50,201 nucleotides of DNA from Lentisphaeria bacterium (lineage in GTDB: Bacteria; Verrucomicrobiota; Lentisphaeria; Victivallales; UBA1829): positions 1 to 50,201 of the forward strand of contig JAGBXB010000079.1 in assembly GCA_017629515.1 (NCBI GenBank), read 5' to 3'. The notes beneath the pieces are model-generated. The model worked only from the letters and a program-made list of their open reading frames with translations. It did no database searches and was not told where the DNA came from. Every line of letters starts with the position of its first letter. The first letter of the stretch is position 1. Shown here in pieces: positions 1-8,857 of this stretch. The position numbers and the translations under genes are program-made.

Positions 1-138
1 GTTATCCCGTAATTTTTCAAAAAACAGATATTTTTGCCATGTTTGAGCGTGAAAAAATTGATTTTTCAAAAAGTGATTTTGTCAGATTTCCATAAAGAGA
101 CGGTATGAGTAAATATCATAACGGAGAATAAAAAAGCC

Positions 139-232
139 CCAACGGACGCGTTGGAACCCAGCCCCGGGTTTCAACCCGGGGGGTATATATTGGTAAAATG
201 ATTTTCAAGTCCCGTAGGGACGCAGGAAAAAT
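139..232 (+). repeat. REP-like palindromic module, left copy
   Basis: Three short hairpins in a row: CCAACG-GACG-CGTTGG at 139-154, CCCCGGGTTTCAACCCGGGG at 162-181 and GTCCC-GTA-GGGAC at 209-221, followed by GCAGGAAAAA. The last two hairpins and the tail recur in reverse orientation at 306-402. No reading frame covers it. It looks like an interspersed non-coding repeat; stacked hairpins of this kind usually act as transcript-end structures or REP elements. Confidence 0.75.
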
Positions 233-305
233 ACCATCTGGATACAGAGGAAAATGTATGATTTATGATTATTTTCTGTGAGGGTGTAGAATAACTTTGC
301 AACAG

Positions 306-402
306 CTTTTTTCCTGCGTCCCTCCGGGACTTTTTTCATGGGGGGATACATGATATACCCGGGGTTAAAACCCCGGGCTGAATTCTATCGTCCCTGCGGG
401 AC
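306..402 (-). repeat. REP-like palindromic module, right inverted copy
   Basis: Contains GTCCC-TCC-GGGAC (318-330), CCCGGGGTTAAAACCCCGGG (358-377) and GTCCC-TGC-GGGAC (390-402). Read on the minus strand it gives the same order of elements as the left copy: CAGCCC plus a GC-rich hairpin, an A/T spacer, a GTCCC/GGGAC hairpin, then GCAGGAAAAA. The two copies lie about 73 bp apart in opposite orientation. The loops and the hairpin tops differ between copies while the pairing is kept. Confidence 0.75.
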
Positions 403-507
403 TTATCCTGTACTCGTGTTTCCGGAGCAATTTATGGAATCTACAGGAAATTTACGGGATAACTGTGTGTCTGAAAACAAAAAATGTTTGAAAGAAAGTT
501 TTTCTGT

Positions 508-535
508 TTGAAATTCGATTTTTTTAAGGTATATT
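508..535 (+). promoter_or_regulatory. Promoter of the DUF4380-dus-DUF4838 operon
   Basis: TTGAAA at 508-513, a 16-bp spacer ending in AAGG, and TATATT at 530-535. Transcription would begin near 542, leaving about 40 nt of leader before the RBS GGAGG at 573-577 and the ATG at 583. The layout matches most other promoters in this window. Confidence 0.6.
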
Positions 536-582
536 TTCACGGTGTATTCTTTCTCGAAAATGGAAAAAAAACGGAGGAAAAG

Positions 583-1476
583 ATGAAAAAAATTTCTTTC
601 ATGGGATGGGAAAACTGTATTGAAATGGTAAGCGGCAGCTTCCGTATCATCATAACCACAGATGTGGGCCCCCGGATCATCGGCGGTTTTATCGGAAACA
701 ATCCCCATAATATTTTCAATGTGGATCCCGCCCTTGCCGGAACTTCCGGCGCGGATAAATGGGTGAATTACGGCGGACACCGGCTGTGGGTTGCCCCGGA
801 ACGGGAAAACCGTACCCAGGAAAAGGATAATTGCCCTGTAAAATATGAGGAAAAAGATGGCGGGATCATTTTCTATATGCCGGAAGATGAAAGAAGCGGT
901 ATGGAAAAAAGTATTTTCATCAAAGGTGTTGCAGAGGGAAAGTTTTATGTGGAACACTCTGTCACAAATAAAAATATCTGGCCTGTGGAACTTGCCCCCT
1001 GGGCGATCAGTGTAATGGCTCCCGGTGGAATGTGCATAGCTCCCCAGAACAAAGATAAAAGGGCGCTTCTCCCCAATACTTTCTACTCTTTCTGGCCCTA
1101 TACGGAATTATCGGAAAAGCGTTTTGTTTTCGGGAAAGATTTTCTTTTTGTTAAACAGGATGAAAATTGTGCAGGCCCCTGCAAAATCGGGTTCAACTGC
1201 AAAAATAATTACATAGCCTATGCAAATAATGGAACACTCTTTGTCAAGGAATTTACTTATGTTCCCGGAGCAAAATATCCGGATAACGGCTGTACAGTGG
1301 AGGTCTATTCCTGCAAAAGTATGCTGGAAGTGGAAACACTTGCTCCTTTGAGAATGGTGGATACCAATGAATGTGCCAAACATGTTGAAATATGGTCCTG
1401 CCGTGACGGGATCGGGAAAATCGAAAATTGTGACGATGCGGCAGAATATCTGCCCCGGCCCACTGTTGCAGAATAA
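583..1476 (+). CDS. DUF4380 domain protein (mutarotase-like fold)
   Basis: A 297-residue cytoplasmic protein with no signal peptide. I start it at 583 because GGAGG lies 5 nt upstream; an upstream in-frame ATG at 484 has no RBS and precedes the promoter. The N-terminal half has the pattern TDVGPRIIGG (residues 26-35), GGHRLWVAPE (64-73) and ELAPWAISVMAPGG (136-149), which I recognise from DUF4380 proteins. These resemble galactose-mutarotase-like beta-sandwiches, where His and Glu side chains bind a sugar. The activity is not established. It is first in a run with 21-, 18- and 11-nt gaps leading into dus and two DUF4838-like genes, so a role in handling released sugars or oligosaccharides is likely. 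It could be a non-catalytic sugar-binding relative. Confidence 0.75.
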   Translation: MKKISFMGWENCIEMVSGSFRIIITTDVGPRIIGGFIGNNPHNIFNVDPALAGTSGADKWVNYGGHRLWVAPERENRTQEKDNCPVKYEEKDGGIIFYMPEDERSGMEKSIFIKGVAEGKFYVEHSVTNKNIWPVELAPWAISVMAPGGMCIAPQNKDKRALLPNTFYSFWPYTELSEKRFVFGKDFLFVKQDENCAGPCKIGFNCKNNYIAYANNGTLFVKEFTYVPGAKYPDNGCTVEVYSCKSMLEVETLAPLRMVDTNECAKHVEIWSCRDGIGKIENCDDAAEYLPRPTVAE

Positions 1477-1497
1477 ATAAAGCGGAAGAATAATACG

Positions 1498-2487
1498 ATG
1501 GTTCAGGATCTTTCTTTATATCCGGAAAATGCCTGTCTGCTTGCCCCTATTGCCGGACATTCCGATTTGCCTTTCCGGCTTTCCGCAAGGCGGCACGGCT
1601 GTAAATTCGCCTTTACGGAAATGGTGGATGCCGGGTCTCTTGTATTTGCCGCTCCGAAAAGTCTTCATCTTCTTGCAAGAGATCCCTCCGAGGATTTTCT
1701 GGGTGTGCAGATCGTGGGATCGGAACTCGATACGCTGAAAAAGGCGGTACAGATCCTCAATGAGAGAGAGTTTTCCGTTATTGACTTTAATTTAGGTTGT
1801 CCTGCTCCGAAAGTGGCAAAAAAATGTGAGGGGGCAGCTTTTGCTTTGAAAAAGCCTGATGAAGCCGTAAAAGCCTTTGCCGTCATTGCGGAAAATTCCC
1901 GTTTTCCGGTAAGTGTGAAAATGCGTATCTTATCGGAAACCGATCCGGAACCCACAGTCCGTCTGGCGCAGAAACTTGCCGATTGCGGAGCAAGTGCCAT
2001 GACCATTCACGGCAGACTTATGAAAAATTTTTATTCAGGAGAGGTATTTTTTGACATAATAAAGGCTGTTGCTGAAAATGTAAAGATCCCGGTCATCGCC
2101 AATGGGGGAGCATTGTCCGCGCCTCTTTACAAGGAGTTATGCAGGGAAAGTACCTGTTCCAGAGGGATGGTTGCACGGGGGGCATTGGGCGATCCCTGGA
2201 TCTTCCGGGAGATCGCAGGCGGCTTGCCGCCCACGCTGGAAGAGTATGGGGAGGAGATAAGAACACACTTTTTTGCCATGGTGGATTTTTACGGAGCGGA
2301 TCTGGCATTCCGTATCTGCCGGAAAACACTTCTTGCCTATTTAAGGGGGCGGGGGTATCCGGGATCATTGCGGGCTTCGGTTTCTTTTCTCAACAGTCTC
2401 GATGATTTTGAAGTATTGATGAAAGAAGTTCAGAAAGGACCGCTTTCCAAAGTTTATAAAGAAACGGGTTTGGTGGCCTGCTGCTGA
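1498..2487 (+). CDS. dus: tRNA-dihydrouridine synthase
   Basis: A 329-residue FMN-dependent reductase that converts specific uridines in the tRNA D-loop to dihydrouridine using NADPH. Family motifs are in order: LAPIAGHSDLPFR (15-27) for FMN binding, FNLGCPAPK (97-105) with the catalytic Cys101, SVKMRI, TIHGR, VIANGGALS and MVARGALGDPWIF in the C-terminal part of the barrel. Length is normal for the family. The RBS is weak (GGAAG). It lies 21 nt behind the DUF4380 gene and 18 nt before the first DUF4838-like gene, so it appears co-transcribed with carbohydrate genes, an unexpected setting for a tRNA modification enzyme. Which uridine it modifies (DusA, B or C type) cannot be decided here. Confidence 0.93.
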   Translation: MVQDLSLYPENACLLAPIAGHSDLPFRLSARRHGCKFAFTEMVDAGSLVFAAPKSLHLLARDPSEDFLGVQIVGSELDTLKKAVQILNEREFSVIDFNLGCPAPKVAKKCEGAAFALKKPDEAVKAFAVIAENSRFPVSVKMRILSETDPEPTVRLAQKLADCGASAMTIHGRLMKNFYSGEVFFDIIKAVAENVKIPVIANGGALSAPLYKELCRESTCSRGMVARGALGDPWIFREIAGGLPPTLEEYGEEIRTHFFAMVDFYGADLAFRICRKTLLAYLRGRGYPGSLRASVSFLNSLDDFEVLMKEVQKGPLSKVYKETGLVACC

Positions 2488-2505
2488 ACCGACAGGAGAA
2501 AAAAT

Positions 2506-4152
2506 ATGCGTATAAATATTATTGACAACCGTTATGCTTCTTTGAAGATAAGAATTTTGCCTTCTGCGGGAAGAGTGGAAAGATTTGCCGCAAAAGAATT
2601 GGCATGGTATCTTTATAAAATGAGTAAAAGCGGGATCTGTATAGAGGAGTCTTTCACGGCGTTTGATAAAGAGATCTTTCTTACTGCCGCAGGAGATTGC
2701 CATGAAGATTCTTTTGTTATCGAAGCCAAAAATAATTCCATTTTCCTTTCCGGAAGCAATCCCCGCAGTGTACTTTTTGCGGTCTATGAACTTCTGGAAC
2801 GTCTGGGATGCGCTTTCCCCCATCCTTTTGATGAGTATATCCCGGAAAAGCCTACTGTTGAAACAGAAGAATTTTCCATGCAGTGGAAAGCCTCCTTCCG
2901 TGAACGCAGTCTTTTCCAGGCTTTTTTCCTTTTGCGGAAAAATCTGAATTTTGATGGTTTCGTCCCTCAACGCAGACGCCCCCAGATCGCATTTCTACCT
3001 AAAAATAAATGCAATACTTTTATTTTCTCCTGTGATTACGACCGTCTGGATCTGTGGGATAAATTTAAATACCAGATCATGGATGACCTCCTTGACCGGG
3101 GATTGAAGATCGCTTTTGTTTCTGCCACCATGGATTTCTTCTGTCCGGAAAGTTTTGAAAAAGATTTCGGAGAATACGGGGATGCTTCTTATATAACAAA
3201 ACGCCCTCAATGGTATAAAAATAATGTATTGCGGATAGATCTCCCGGAAGTACAGGAATTTATTGCCAAACGCTATACGGATTTTCTTCTTTCCCATCCG
3301 GAATTTTCCACAATAACTTTTGCTCCCCGCAAAGAGATCATTTCCAGAGTTTATGTTCCGGAAAATATGTCTTTAATGGATCTCTGGATGAGCTTTTTTA
3401 ATGCCGTTGCCCGTTATATGGCAAAACATGCGCCCGGAAGAAAATTATCTGTTATGGTGCATAATGATCTTCTGGCATTGGGGGAAAGCCTGCTTGAAGC
3501 AGAAAAAAATATCCTTTTTCTTTTCCGTACCGATGATAAAATCAATATGCACTATTCCTTCCTTGCTCCGGAAAATGAGGAAGTGAAAAATGCTTTTGAT
3601 CTTCTTGCGGCAAAGGGTAATGAGATCTGTATTATCAATGGAAGCGGGGAAAGCGGGGAAGCTGCCCCTTATTGGAAATATGCCGGAGATCTTTATAAAT
3701 ACGGTAAAGAAAAAGGGATTTGCGGTGTATGGGAATTCGGCGGGCACACTTACAATATGCTGGGATTGAATTTCCGCAGATGCGCAGATTATTACTGCTG
3801 CTGTTCTCTGATGGCTGATGTAAATACGGATACGGAAAAATCTCTGGAAAAGTGGGCTTTTGCCCTTTACGGCGGAAGCGGAAAATTTGTGGCAGATTTT
3901 TATAAGGAAATGGCAGAAACGCATAACACCCTTACCTCGGAAAGATGTTACGGCACAAAAGAAAAATTCCTGACTCTTTCCTCTTTCCGCAGTGTTCAGA
4001 AAAATCTTGCTTTTGCCAAAGAAGCCCTTACAAATGAGGAAAAACTGAAAAAGACCGGGGAAAAAATCGATTCTCTGGAAGTGCTTACTGCAAAAAGCGT
4101 GAAATACAGTCCTGTACCGGGCTTTGAAAAAGAAGATGAATTTATGAAATAA
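2506..4152 (+). CDS. DUF4838 / GH67-N-like protein, copy 1
   Basis: A 548-residue protein without a signal peptide, RBS AGGAG. Residues 1-110 look like the small alpha/beta domain found in front of GH67, GH20 and DUF4838 proteins (RFAAKELAWYLYKM, then NPRSVLFAVYELLERLGCAFPHP). A larger TIM-barrel-like region follows (YDRLDLWDKFKYQIMDDLLDRGLK). It is a paralogue of the next gene, which has the same order of motifs. Where copy 2 reads WPGDSEMPAP, this copy reads APRKEIISRV, so a likely acidic active-site position is not kept. It also carries an unusual YYCCCS stretch. It is likely a glycan-binding protein or a glycosidase with altered chemistry, acting in the cytoplasm on imported oligosaccharides; the substrate is unknown. 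Confidence 0.72.
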   Translation: MRINIIDNRYASLKIRILPSAGRVERFAAKELAWYLYKMSKSGICIEESFTAFDKEIFLTAAGDCHEDSFVIEAKNNSIFLSGSNPRSVLFAVYELLERLGCAFPHPFDEYIPEKPTVETEEFSMQWKASFRERSLFQAFFLLRKNLNFDGFVPQRRRPQIAFLPKNKCNTFIFSCDYDRLDLWDKFKYQIMDDLLDRGLKIAFVSATMDFFCPESFEKDFGEYGDASYITKRPQWYKNNVLRIDLPEVQEFIAKRYTDFLLSHPEFSTITFAPRKEIISRVYVPENMSLMDLWMSFFNAVARYMAKHAPGRKLSVMVHNDLLALGESLLEAEKNILFLFRTDDKINMHYSFLAPENEEVKNAFDLLAAKGNEICIINGSGESGEAAPYWKYAGDLYKYGKEKGICGVWEFGGHTYNMLGLNFRRCADYYCCCSLMADVNTDTEKSLEKWAFALYGGSGKFVADFYKEMAETHNTLTSERCYGTKEKFLTLSSFRSVQKNLAFAKEALTNEEKLKKTGEKIDSLEVLTAKSVKYSPVPGFEKEDEFMK

Positions 4153-4163
4153 GGAGTCGCATA

Positions 4164-5822
4164 ATGAGTATCATACTGGCTGAAAATGGCAAGACTTCCT
4201 GCAAGATCCTGCTGGAAAAAAATGCAGATCGCGTTCTGAAATTTGCGGCAAAGGAACTTGCCGGATATTTGCAGAAAATGACCAATGCTTCTTTCCCGGT
4301 GATCATGGAGGGGGAGGAAGAGGAAAATTGTGAAATACTCCTTATTCTCAAAGCAGGAAAGGAAGTGGATGACGAGATCGACTCTTTTGAACTTATCCCG
4401 CAAGGAAAAAATCTTATTTTTCAAGGGGTGAATCCCAGAAGTACCTTATATGCTGTTTATGATTTTCTGGAATATGCCGGTTGCGCTTTTCTTGAACCGG
4501 AAGTGGAAAGAGTTCCTTTTTTTACAAAACTGGAACTGGATCTTCCTGCAAAAAAGAGTACGGCAGCCTTTGTTTTGCGGAATATTTTCCGGGAACAGAT
4601 CGTGCCGGATAAAAATGCCGCCTACCGGGGACTGGAAGCAGGGCATCATCTTCCCCAGATCGACTTTATGGCAAAACGCAAACTCAATCACTATGATTTC
4701 TATGTGGATTACTGCCGTTACGATCTCTGGGAAAAATACAAGCATGAAGTGCTTGACGCCATGCTTGACCGGGGAATGAAACTGGAAGTCTGTCACCACT
4801 CCATCGGTTACTTTTTCCCTGCGGATGAAGCCCATGATTACGGTAATTACGGGGACAGTACCTATTACGCCACCCATCCGGAATGGTTTCAAAGCAATCA
4901 GGCAAGGATCGAGATCCCGGAGGTAAGAGAGATCATTACAAAACGCTTTCTGGATTATGTGAGGAACAATCCGGAATTGAAGATGATCGGAGTCTGGCCC
5001 GGCGATTCGGAAATGCCTGCTCCGGAAGAGGGGCTTACGGTTGCGGACGGTTATCTGGATTTCTGGAATAAAATTGCCGCCGAACTGGAAAAAGAGTTTC
5101 CGGATAAATATTTAAGCATTATTGCCTATCTGGATCTTCTGGATGCCCCTGCCAAACGCAAAGGAGCAAAAAATACCCAGATATGGTTCTGTCCCATCCG
5201 TACCAATTATCATTTTTCCATGCTTGACCGTCCGGAAAGCAGACACTTTCTGGAACAGTTGGATGGATGGGTGAAAAGTATGCCGGAAGCGAGAGTAAAT
5301 GTTTTTGATTATTTCGGCTGGCAGCCGCCTTTCATTCCTTATGCAAGAAATGTGGGCAGAACTCTCCGCAGATACCGGGAGTTGAAAGCAGGCGGAGCCT
5401 ACGGTTGGGTTGGCTTTACCTATAACCTCATGGGGGAAGACTACCGCTGGGCAAAGGAATTGTATACCTATACCGAACAGTTGTGGGATCCGGATGCGGA
5501 TGTGGATATGCTGCTTGAAAAATGGGCATTGGGGGTATTTGGGGAAGATGCCGGGAAAAAGATCGTGGAATTTTATCAGGAAATCGAAGAGGAACACAAT
5601 AAAGTTGTTGCCCGAACCGTGCCTGATGCCATGAAACCGTGGATCACTCTGCCTTTACTGCATAAAATGCAGGCAAAACTTGCGGAGGCAAGAAGTCTGA
5701 CCAATGATCCTGCCGTATTACGCAGGATAGAGTTATTGGAACTTGTTGCGGTAAATTCTGTAACGGATAGAATCGTTCCGGAAGCGAAAGGTTCTCTGCG
5801 TGATCCCCTGGATTCTCTGTAA
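4164..5822 (+). CDS. DUF4838 / GH67-N-like protein, copy 2
   Basis: A 552-residue cytoplasmic protein, 11 nt behind its paralogue, RBS AAGGAG. It has the same N-terminal domain (KFAAKELAGYLQKMT, NPRSTLYAVYDFLEYAGCAF) and barrel region (YDLWEKYKHEVLDAMLDRGMK). The stretch WPGDSEMPAPEEG in mid-protein is typical of cytosolic DUF4838 relatives and provides Asp and Glu candidates for catalysis. The C-terminal helical part (LEKWALGVFGEDAGKKIVEFY) is also present in copy 1 (LEKWAFALYGGSG). A putative glycoside hydrolase, perhaps on uronic-acid-type or N-acetylated oligosaccharides by analogy to GH67/GH20; the specificity is not visible. Last intact gene of the operon. Confidence 0.74.
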   Translation: MSIILAENGKTSCKILLEKNADRVLKFAAKELAGYLQKMTNASFPVIMEGEEEENCEILLILKAGKEVDDEIDSFELIPQGKNLIFQGVNPRSTLYAVYDFLEYAGCAFLEPEVERVPFFTKLELDLPAKKSTAAFVLRNIFREQIVPDKNAAYRGLEAGHHLPQIDFMAKRKLNHYDFYVDYCRYDLWEKYKHEVLDAMLDRGMKLEVCHHSIGYFFPADEAHDYGNYGDSTYYATHPEWFQSNQARIEIPEVREIITKRFLDYVRNNPELKMIGVWPGDSEMPAPEEGLTVADGYLDFWNKIAAELEKEFPDKYLSIIAYLDLLDAPAKRKGAKNTQIWFCPIRTNYHFSMLDRPESRHFLEQLDGWVKSMPEARVNVFDYFGWQPPFIPYARNVGRTLRRYRELKAGGAYGWVGFTYNLMGEDYRWAKELYTYTEQLWDPDADVDMLLEKWALGVFGEDAGKKIVEFYQEIEEEHNKVVARTVPDAMKPWITLPLLHKMQAKLAEARSLTNDPAVLRRIELLELVAVNSVTDRIVPEAKGSLRDPLDSL

Positions 5823-5843
5823 GAATGAAAAAGGGGACTTGAA

Positions 5844-5969
5844 ATGGCAAAGATCTTGAAAGATGTACAGCCCTCCTGCAGTCGGGTGGATATTGAACTT
5901 CTACCCTATGCGGGAAGCTGTCAGCAATCTTTTTGTATGACTTTTGGAATTTCCTTCCGTAATGAATAG
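5844..5969 (+). CDS. Short ORF of 41 codons, possible gene remnant
   Basis: An ATG at 5844 with GGGG about 8 nt upstream opens a 41-codon frame starting MAKILKDVQPSCSRVDIELL and ending at a TAG at 5967. It follows the DUF4838 copy 2 stop by 21 nt. Residues VDIELLPYAGS faintly resemble KIRILPSAGR near the start of DUF4838 copy 1, so it may be the stub of a third tandem copy that lost the rest of its sequence. It could equally be a chance frame. No function is proposed. Confidence 0.25.
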   Translation: MAKILKDVQPSCSRVDIELLPYAGSCQQSFCMTFGISFRNE

Positions 5970-6648
5970 AATTTTTGCTCTGTGATATTTTACAATCTGT
6001 TCTTTTAAGGGGAAGTAATCCACAGATACTTAAAACTGCCGTTTTTCAACCGGATCGTACTGTCTGCATTCTGTTTGAATTCCTGTTTTGGAACACAGGT
6101 GTCGGGAATGTATTTTCAACATCCCCTGCCAGCAGAGGCAGAATAAATGTATTTTTTCCCCGCTGCCAATATCAAGTATGGGGTGGTTTACATTTAGGAA
6201 TGTGATAATTTCCATTGTAAACATTGATATCGGAAAAATCCACATTTTTCATCCAGTCTCATCCCGGTTCTGCTTTCCCCCGCAGATTTGCATTGTGCAG
6301 AAGATACCGGACATCGCTTCTTTTTAACATTGTTAAACGCATGCCCCTGCTGCCGCAGAAATTTTCCGAGGCTTTTGGAGCATTCCCCCGGGGATTTTCA
6401 TCATTGTTGGCGTTCCATTGAAATCCCCCTATGGATTATATCCATTATTTGATGGTGACAGCCTGGAATTTCAAGAGGTTGTATATTGAGGAAATTTTGA
6501 AATATTCAGAAAGTTGGAAAAGTTTATGTTTTTACAGCTTTCGGAGATGTTTGTAATTTCCCCTTTACACAAATTAATATAAAATGTGGGGGAGATAGAG
6601 TTTTTAGCGTTTTTTTTGCTTTTTTTTAAATCGGTATCTGGGATGAAA
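5970..6648. other. Gap without an intact gene; possible decayed gene on the minus strand
   Basis: No complete reading frame with a convincing start and RBS. On the minus strand, one frame from about 6425 to 6045 stays mostly open for roughly 125 codons but holds two stops. Readable pieces include VYNGNYHIPKCKPPH and FILPLLAGDVENTFPT. Another frame reads PILDIGSGEK. I recognise no family. The rightmost 150 bp are strongly A/T-rich. Confidence 0.4.
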
Positions 6649-6676
6649 TTGAAAAATTGAGAATATATGCTATCTT
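6649..6676 (+). promoter_or_regulatory. Candidate promoter of the acetyltransferase-glycosyltransferase pair
   Basis: TTGAAA at 6649-6654, a 16-bp spacer and TATCTT at 6671-6676, in an A/T-rich stretch. It would give an unusually long untranslated leader of about 185 nt before the ATG at 6870. I see no recognisable riboswitch fold in that leader. Confidence 0.4.
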
Positions 6677-6869
6677 AATACACTGTTGGCAGTTATCGTG
6701 TTAAATATTAAGGATCGGGGCTTTTTTTAATACAATTCCTGGAAATTTTAAATAAATCGTGTTTTTTACCAATGGGAGTGACGCAGTTTTAACTATTTTG
6801 CAGCTTTATTAAGCAAATGCGTTGTTATCAATTATTCCAACAGAAACAAGTTAAAAATCAGAATGTGCG

Positions 6870-7514
6870 ATGAATAAAATAATAGTAAACTTTTTATCCG
6901 TAATTTTTTTCTTCTACAGTAAGAAAAAACGGAAAGCATTCCGTACAAAGTATAACCCTGCATCGGCTTACGGCGCCAAAATGAGACAAAAAGGGATTAT
7001 CGGCGCGAATACCTATCTTGGTGCCGGTTGCCGTATTGTAGACAAAAATTCACGGATTGGAAAATTTTGTTCGATTGCTAAAAATGTTTCAATCGGAACG
7101 ACCACACACCCTATTCATTTTTTAACGACATCCCCGATCCCTTACAGTGATATTTCCCATATCACATCCGGTATTTGTATTCCGGAAAAAAACCGTGTGA
7201 AATATGATTCCAAGAAGCCGGTTATCATCGGAAATGATGTCTGGATTGGATTGAATGTTGTTATTATGGATGGTGTAACGATTGGCGACGGGGCTGTGAT
7301 AGGAGCTGGAGCCGTTGTAACTAAAGATATTCCTGCGTACGCCATTGCTGTTGGGGTTCCTGCCAAGGTGTTAAAATATCGTTTCACAGAAGAAACAATT
7401 ACCCGTTTACTTCGAAGTCGCTGGTGGGATTTACCGGATGATGTGATCAAAACATTACCCTTTGATGATGTTGAAAAATGCCTTGCATTATTGGAAGCTC
7501 ACTATGTAAAATAA
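6870..7514 (+). CDS. CatB/Maa-type hexapeptide-repeat O-acetyltransferase
   Basis: A 214-residue member of the left-handed beta-helix acyltransferases, which move an acetyl group from acetyl-CoA to a hydroxyl. The repeat ladder is clear: [20 protein letters not shown] (about 44-63), [14 protein letters not shown], then [34 protein letters not shown] and the closing [12 protein letters not shown] that follows the coil in this family. TTHPIHF holds the expected catalytic His. The N-terminus is basic. The stop lies 20 nt before the start of a glycosyltransferase gene, so the pair probably decorates a surface glycan (capsule, O-antigen or LPS core). The RBS is poor. The acceptor is unknown. Confidence 0.85.
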   Translation: MNKIIVNFLSVIFFFYSKKKRKAFRTKYNPASAYGAKMRQKGIIGANTYLGAGCRIVDKNSRIGKFCSIAKNVSIGTTTHPIHFLTTSPIPYSDISHITSGICIPEKNRVKYDSKKPVIIGNDVWIGLNVVIMDGVTIGDGAVIGAGAVVTKDIPAYAIAVGVPAKVLKYRFTEETITRLLRSRWWDLPDDVIKTLPFDDVEKCLALLEAHYVK

Positions 7515-7534
7515 AACCTGGGAATACCGGAACT

Positions 7535-8497
7535 ATGAAAATTTTGTTTATAGGAAATTTCAGTATTTGGATGAAACTGCATTTGGAGCATTTGATTGCA
7601 GGGTATAGTCGTGCCGGTTTTCAGGTTTCAAAAGCAGATTATCACGATATGGCAAAATGGTGTGGATTGCCATTGCCCGGAAAGTTCGAAAATGAATTAC
7701 GGCAGAGAAATCTGGAAAAAATAGTGAAGCAGGAGTCGCCGGATATTTGTTTTTTTGCAGGAAGTATCATTCATTTTGATTTGGAACGGCTGAAAAGTTA
7801 TTTCAGAGGAATCATTGTATTTCACGATTATGATGGGCCCCGGAGACTTGATTTGGATTTCTTTTCACAAGTGAGTAAAAACTGCATGCTTCTGACAGTT
7901 TCCCGGTATATTGAACGGGAATTGAAAAAACGGAATTGTCAAGCATTCTATTTGCCGCATGGCGTAGATACAGAGTATTATCATCCGTGTGGCGGAACAA
8001 CGATTTCTTATCCTGATGCTGTCTCTTTTATCGGAAGAGCGACAACACGCAGGGTTGATATTTGTCAGAGAGCTGATATTGAGCTGATGCTTTACGGGGA
8101 TCGTTGGAAAAACACTCCGTTAAGAGCTATGTGCCATTCAACACGGAATGTATATGAAAAGGAGGTTGTTTCCATCTATCGGGATTCTGCTGCAATGATT
8201 AACATTTTACAGGAACCCTTGGAACAATTCCGGACTATTTTGAGTTTACAATGTTTTGCAATTCCTTCCACTGGAAGTTGCCTTTGTGCAGAATTTGTGG
8301 AAGAATTTCCTGAACATTTTGAAGAGGGAAAAGAAGTATTGCTTTTCCGTTCTCCGGAAGAACTGCCTGATTTGCTCAAGAAAGTAATCTCAGACAGAAA
8401 ATGGGCGGAACAAGTGGGTGAAGCCGGACGGATGCGTTGTGTGAGGGAACATTCCCATTTCCACCGCGCTCAACAGTTTTACAAACTGATATCATGA
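7535..8497 (+). CDS. CgeB-like glycosyltransferase (GT-B, group 1 type)
   Basis: A 320-residue cytoplasmic protein. I start it at the ATG at 7535 (MKILFIGNFSIW), because an upstream in-frame ATG at 7478 lies inside the acetyltransferase gene. The C-terminal half has the signature of CgeB/Glyco_trans_1_2 enzymes: SFIGRATTRR, a region ending LQCFAIPSTGSCLCAEF (the usual text is an E-x-x-A-x-G block), FEEGKEVLLFRSPEEL, and REHSHFHRAQQF at the end. The N-terminal half holds LPHGVDTEYYHP. It probably uses a nucleotide sugar to build a surface polysaccharide with the acetyltransferase before it. Sugar and acceptor cannot be read from the sequence. Confidence 0.8.
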   Translation: MKILFIGNFSIWMKLHLEHLIAGYSRAGFQVSKADYHDMAKWCGLPLPGKFENELRQRNLEKIVKQESPDICFFAGSIIHFDLERLKSYFRGIIVFHDYDGPRRLDLDFFSQVSKNCMLLTVSRYIERELKKRNCQAFYLPHGVDTEYYHPCGGTTISYPDAVSFIGRATTRRVDICQRADIELMLYGDRWKNTPLRAMCHSTRNVYEKEVVSIYRDSAAMINILQEPLEQFRTILSLQCFAIPSTGSCLCAEFVEEFPEHFEEGKEVLLFRSPEELPDLLKKVISDRKWAEQVGEAGRMRCVREHSHFHRAQQFYKLIS

Positions 8498-8857
8498 AAT
8501 GTCGAATCATTCCTGAAAATGAGTAATGTTCAGTAAAATCATTACAGATCTGTAAGGTTGTTTCAGTGCTCCATGATTGTTTTGTGGCAGGTTGGTTATG
8601 TGTTCCGTGAGATTTTACACACTTACATTCCCGTTGGTAAATCTCCGGAACATATTTTATGTTAGTTGTATAGCATATTTGAAATCACCGTTTGAAAAAC
8701 ACCAAAAGATGACGTTGTGCATACAGTAAAATTTCGATAGTTCGATAGAGCATATAAAAAAACTTACAGCTCTAAAGCTCATCTGAAATTTATTGCGGCA
8801 GTGTTTTCTTTAAACGACATTTTTGTATTAATTCTCTTCTTGACTCTTTGTAGTTTG
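8498..8857. other. A/T-rich spacer between convergent genes
   Basis: About 360 bp between the glycosyltransferase stop and the stop of the minus-strand dehydrogenase gene. I see no open frame with an RBS, no strong terminator hairpin and no RNA gene. Confidence 0.5.

Noticed and set aside
1..463. CRISPR array
   Set aside because: The repeats are palindromic modules in opposite orientation with unequal spacing, and no cas genes are present.
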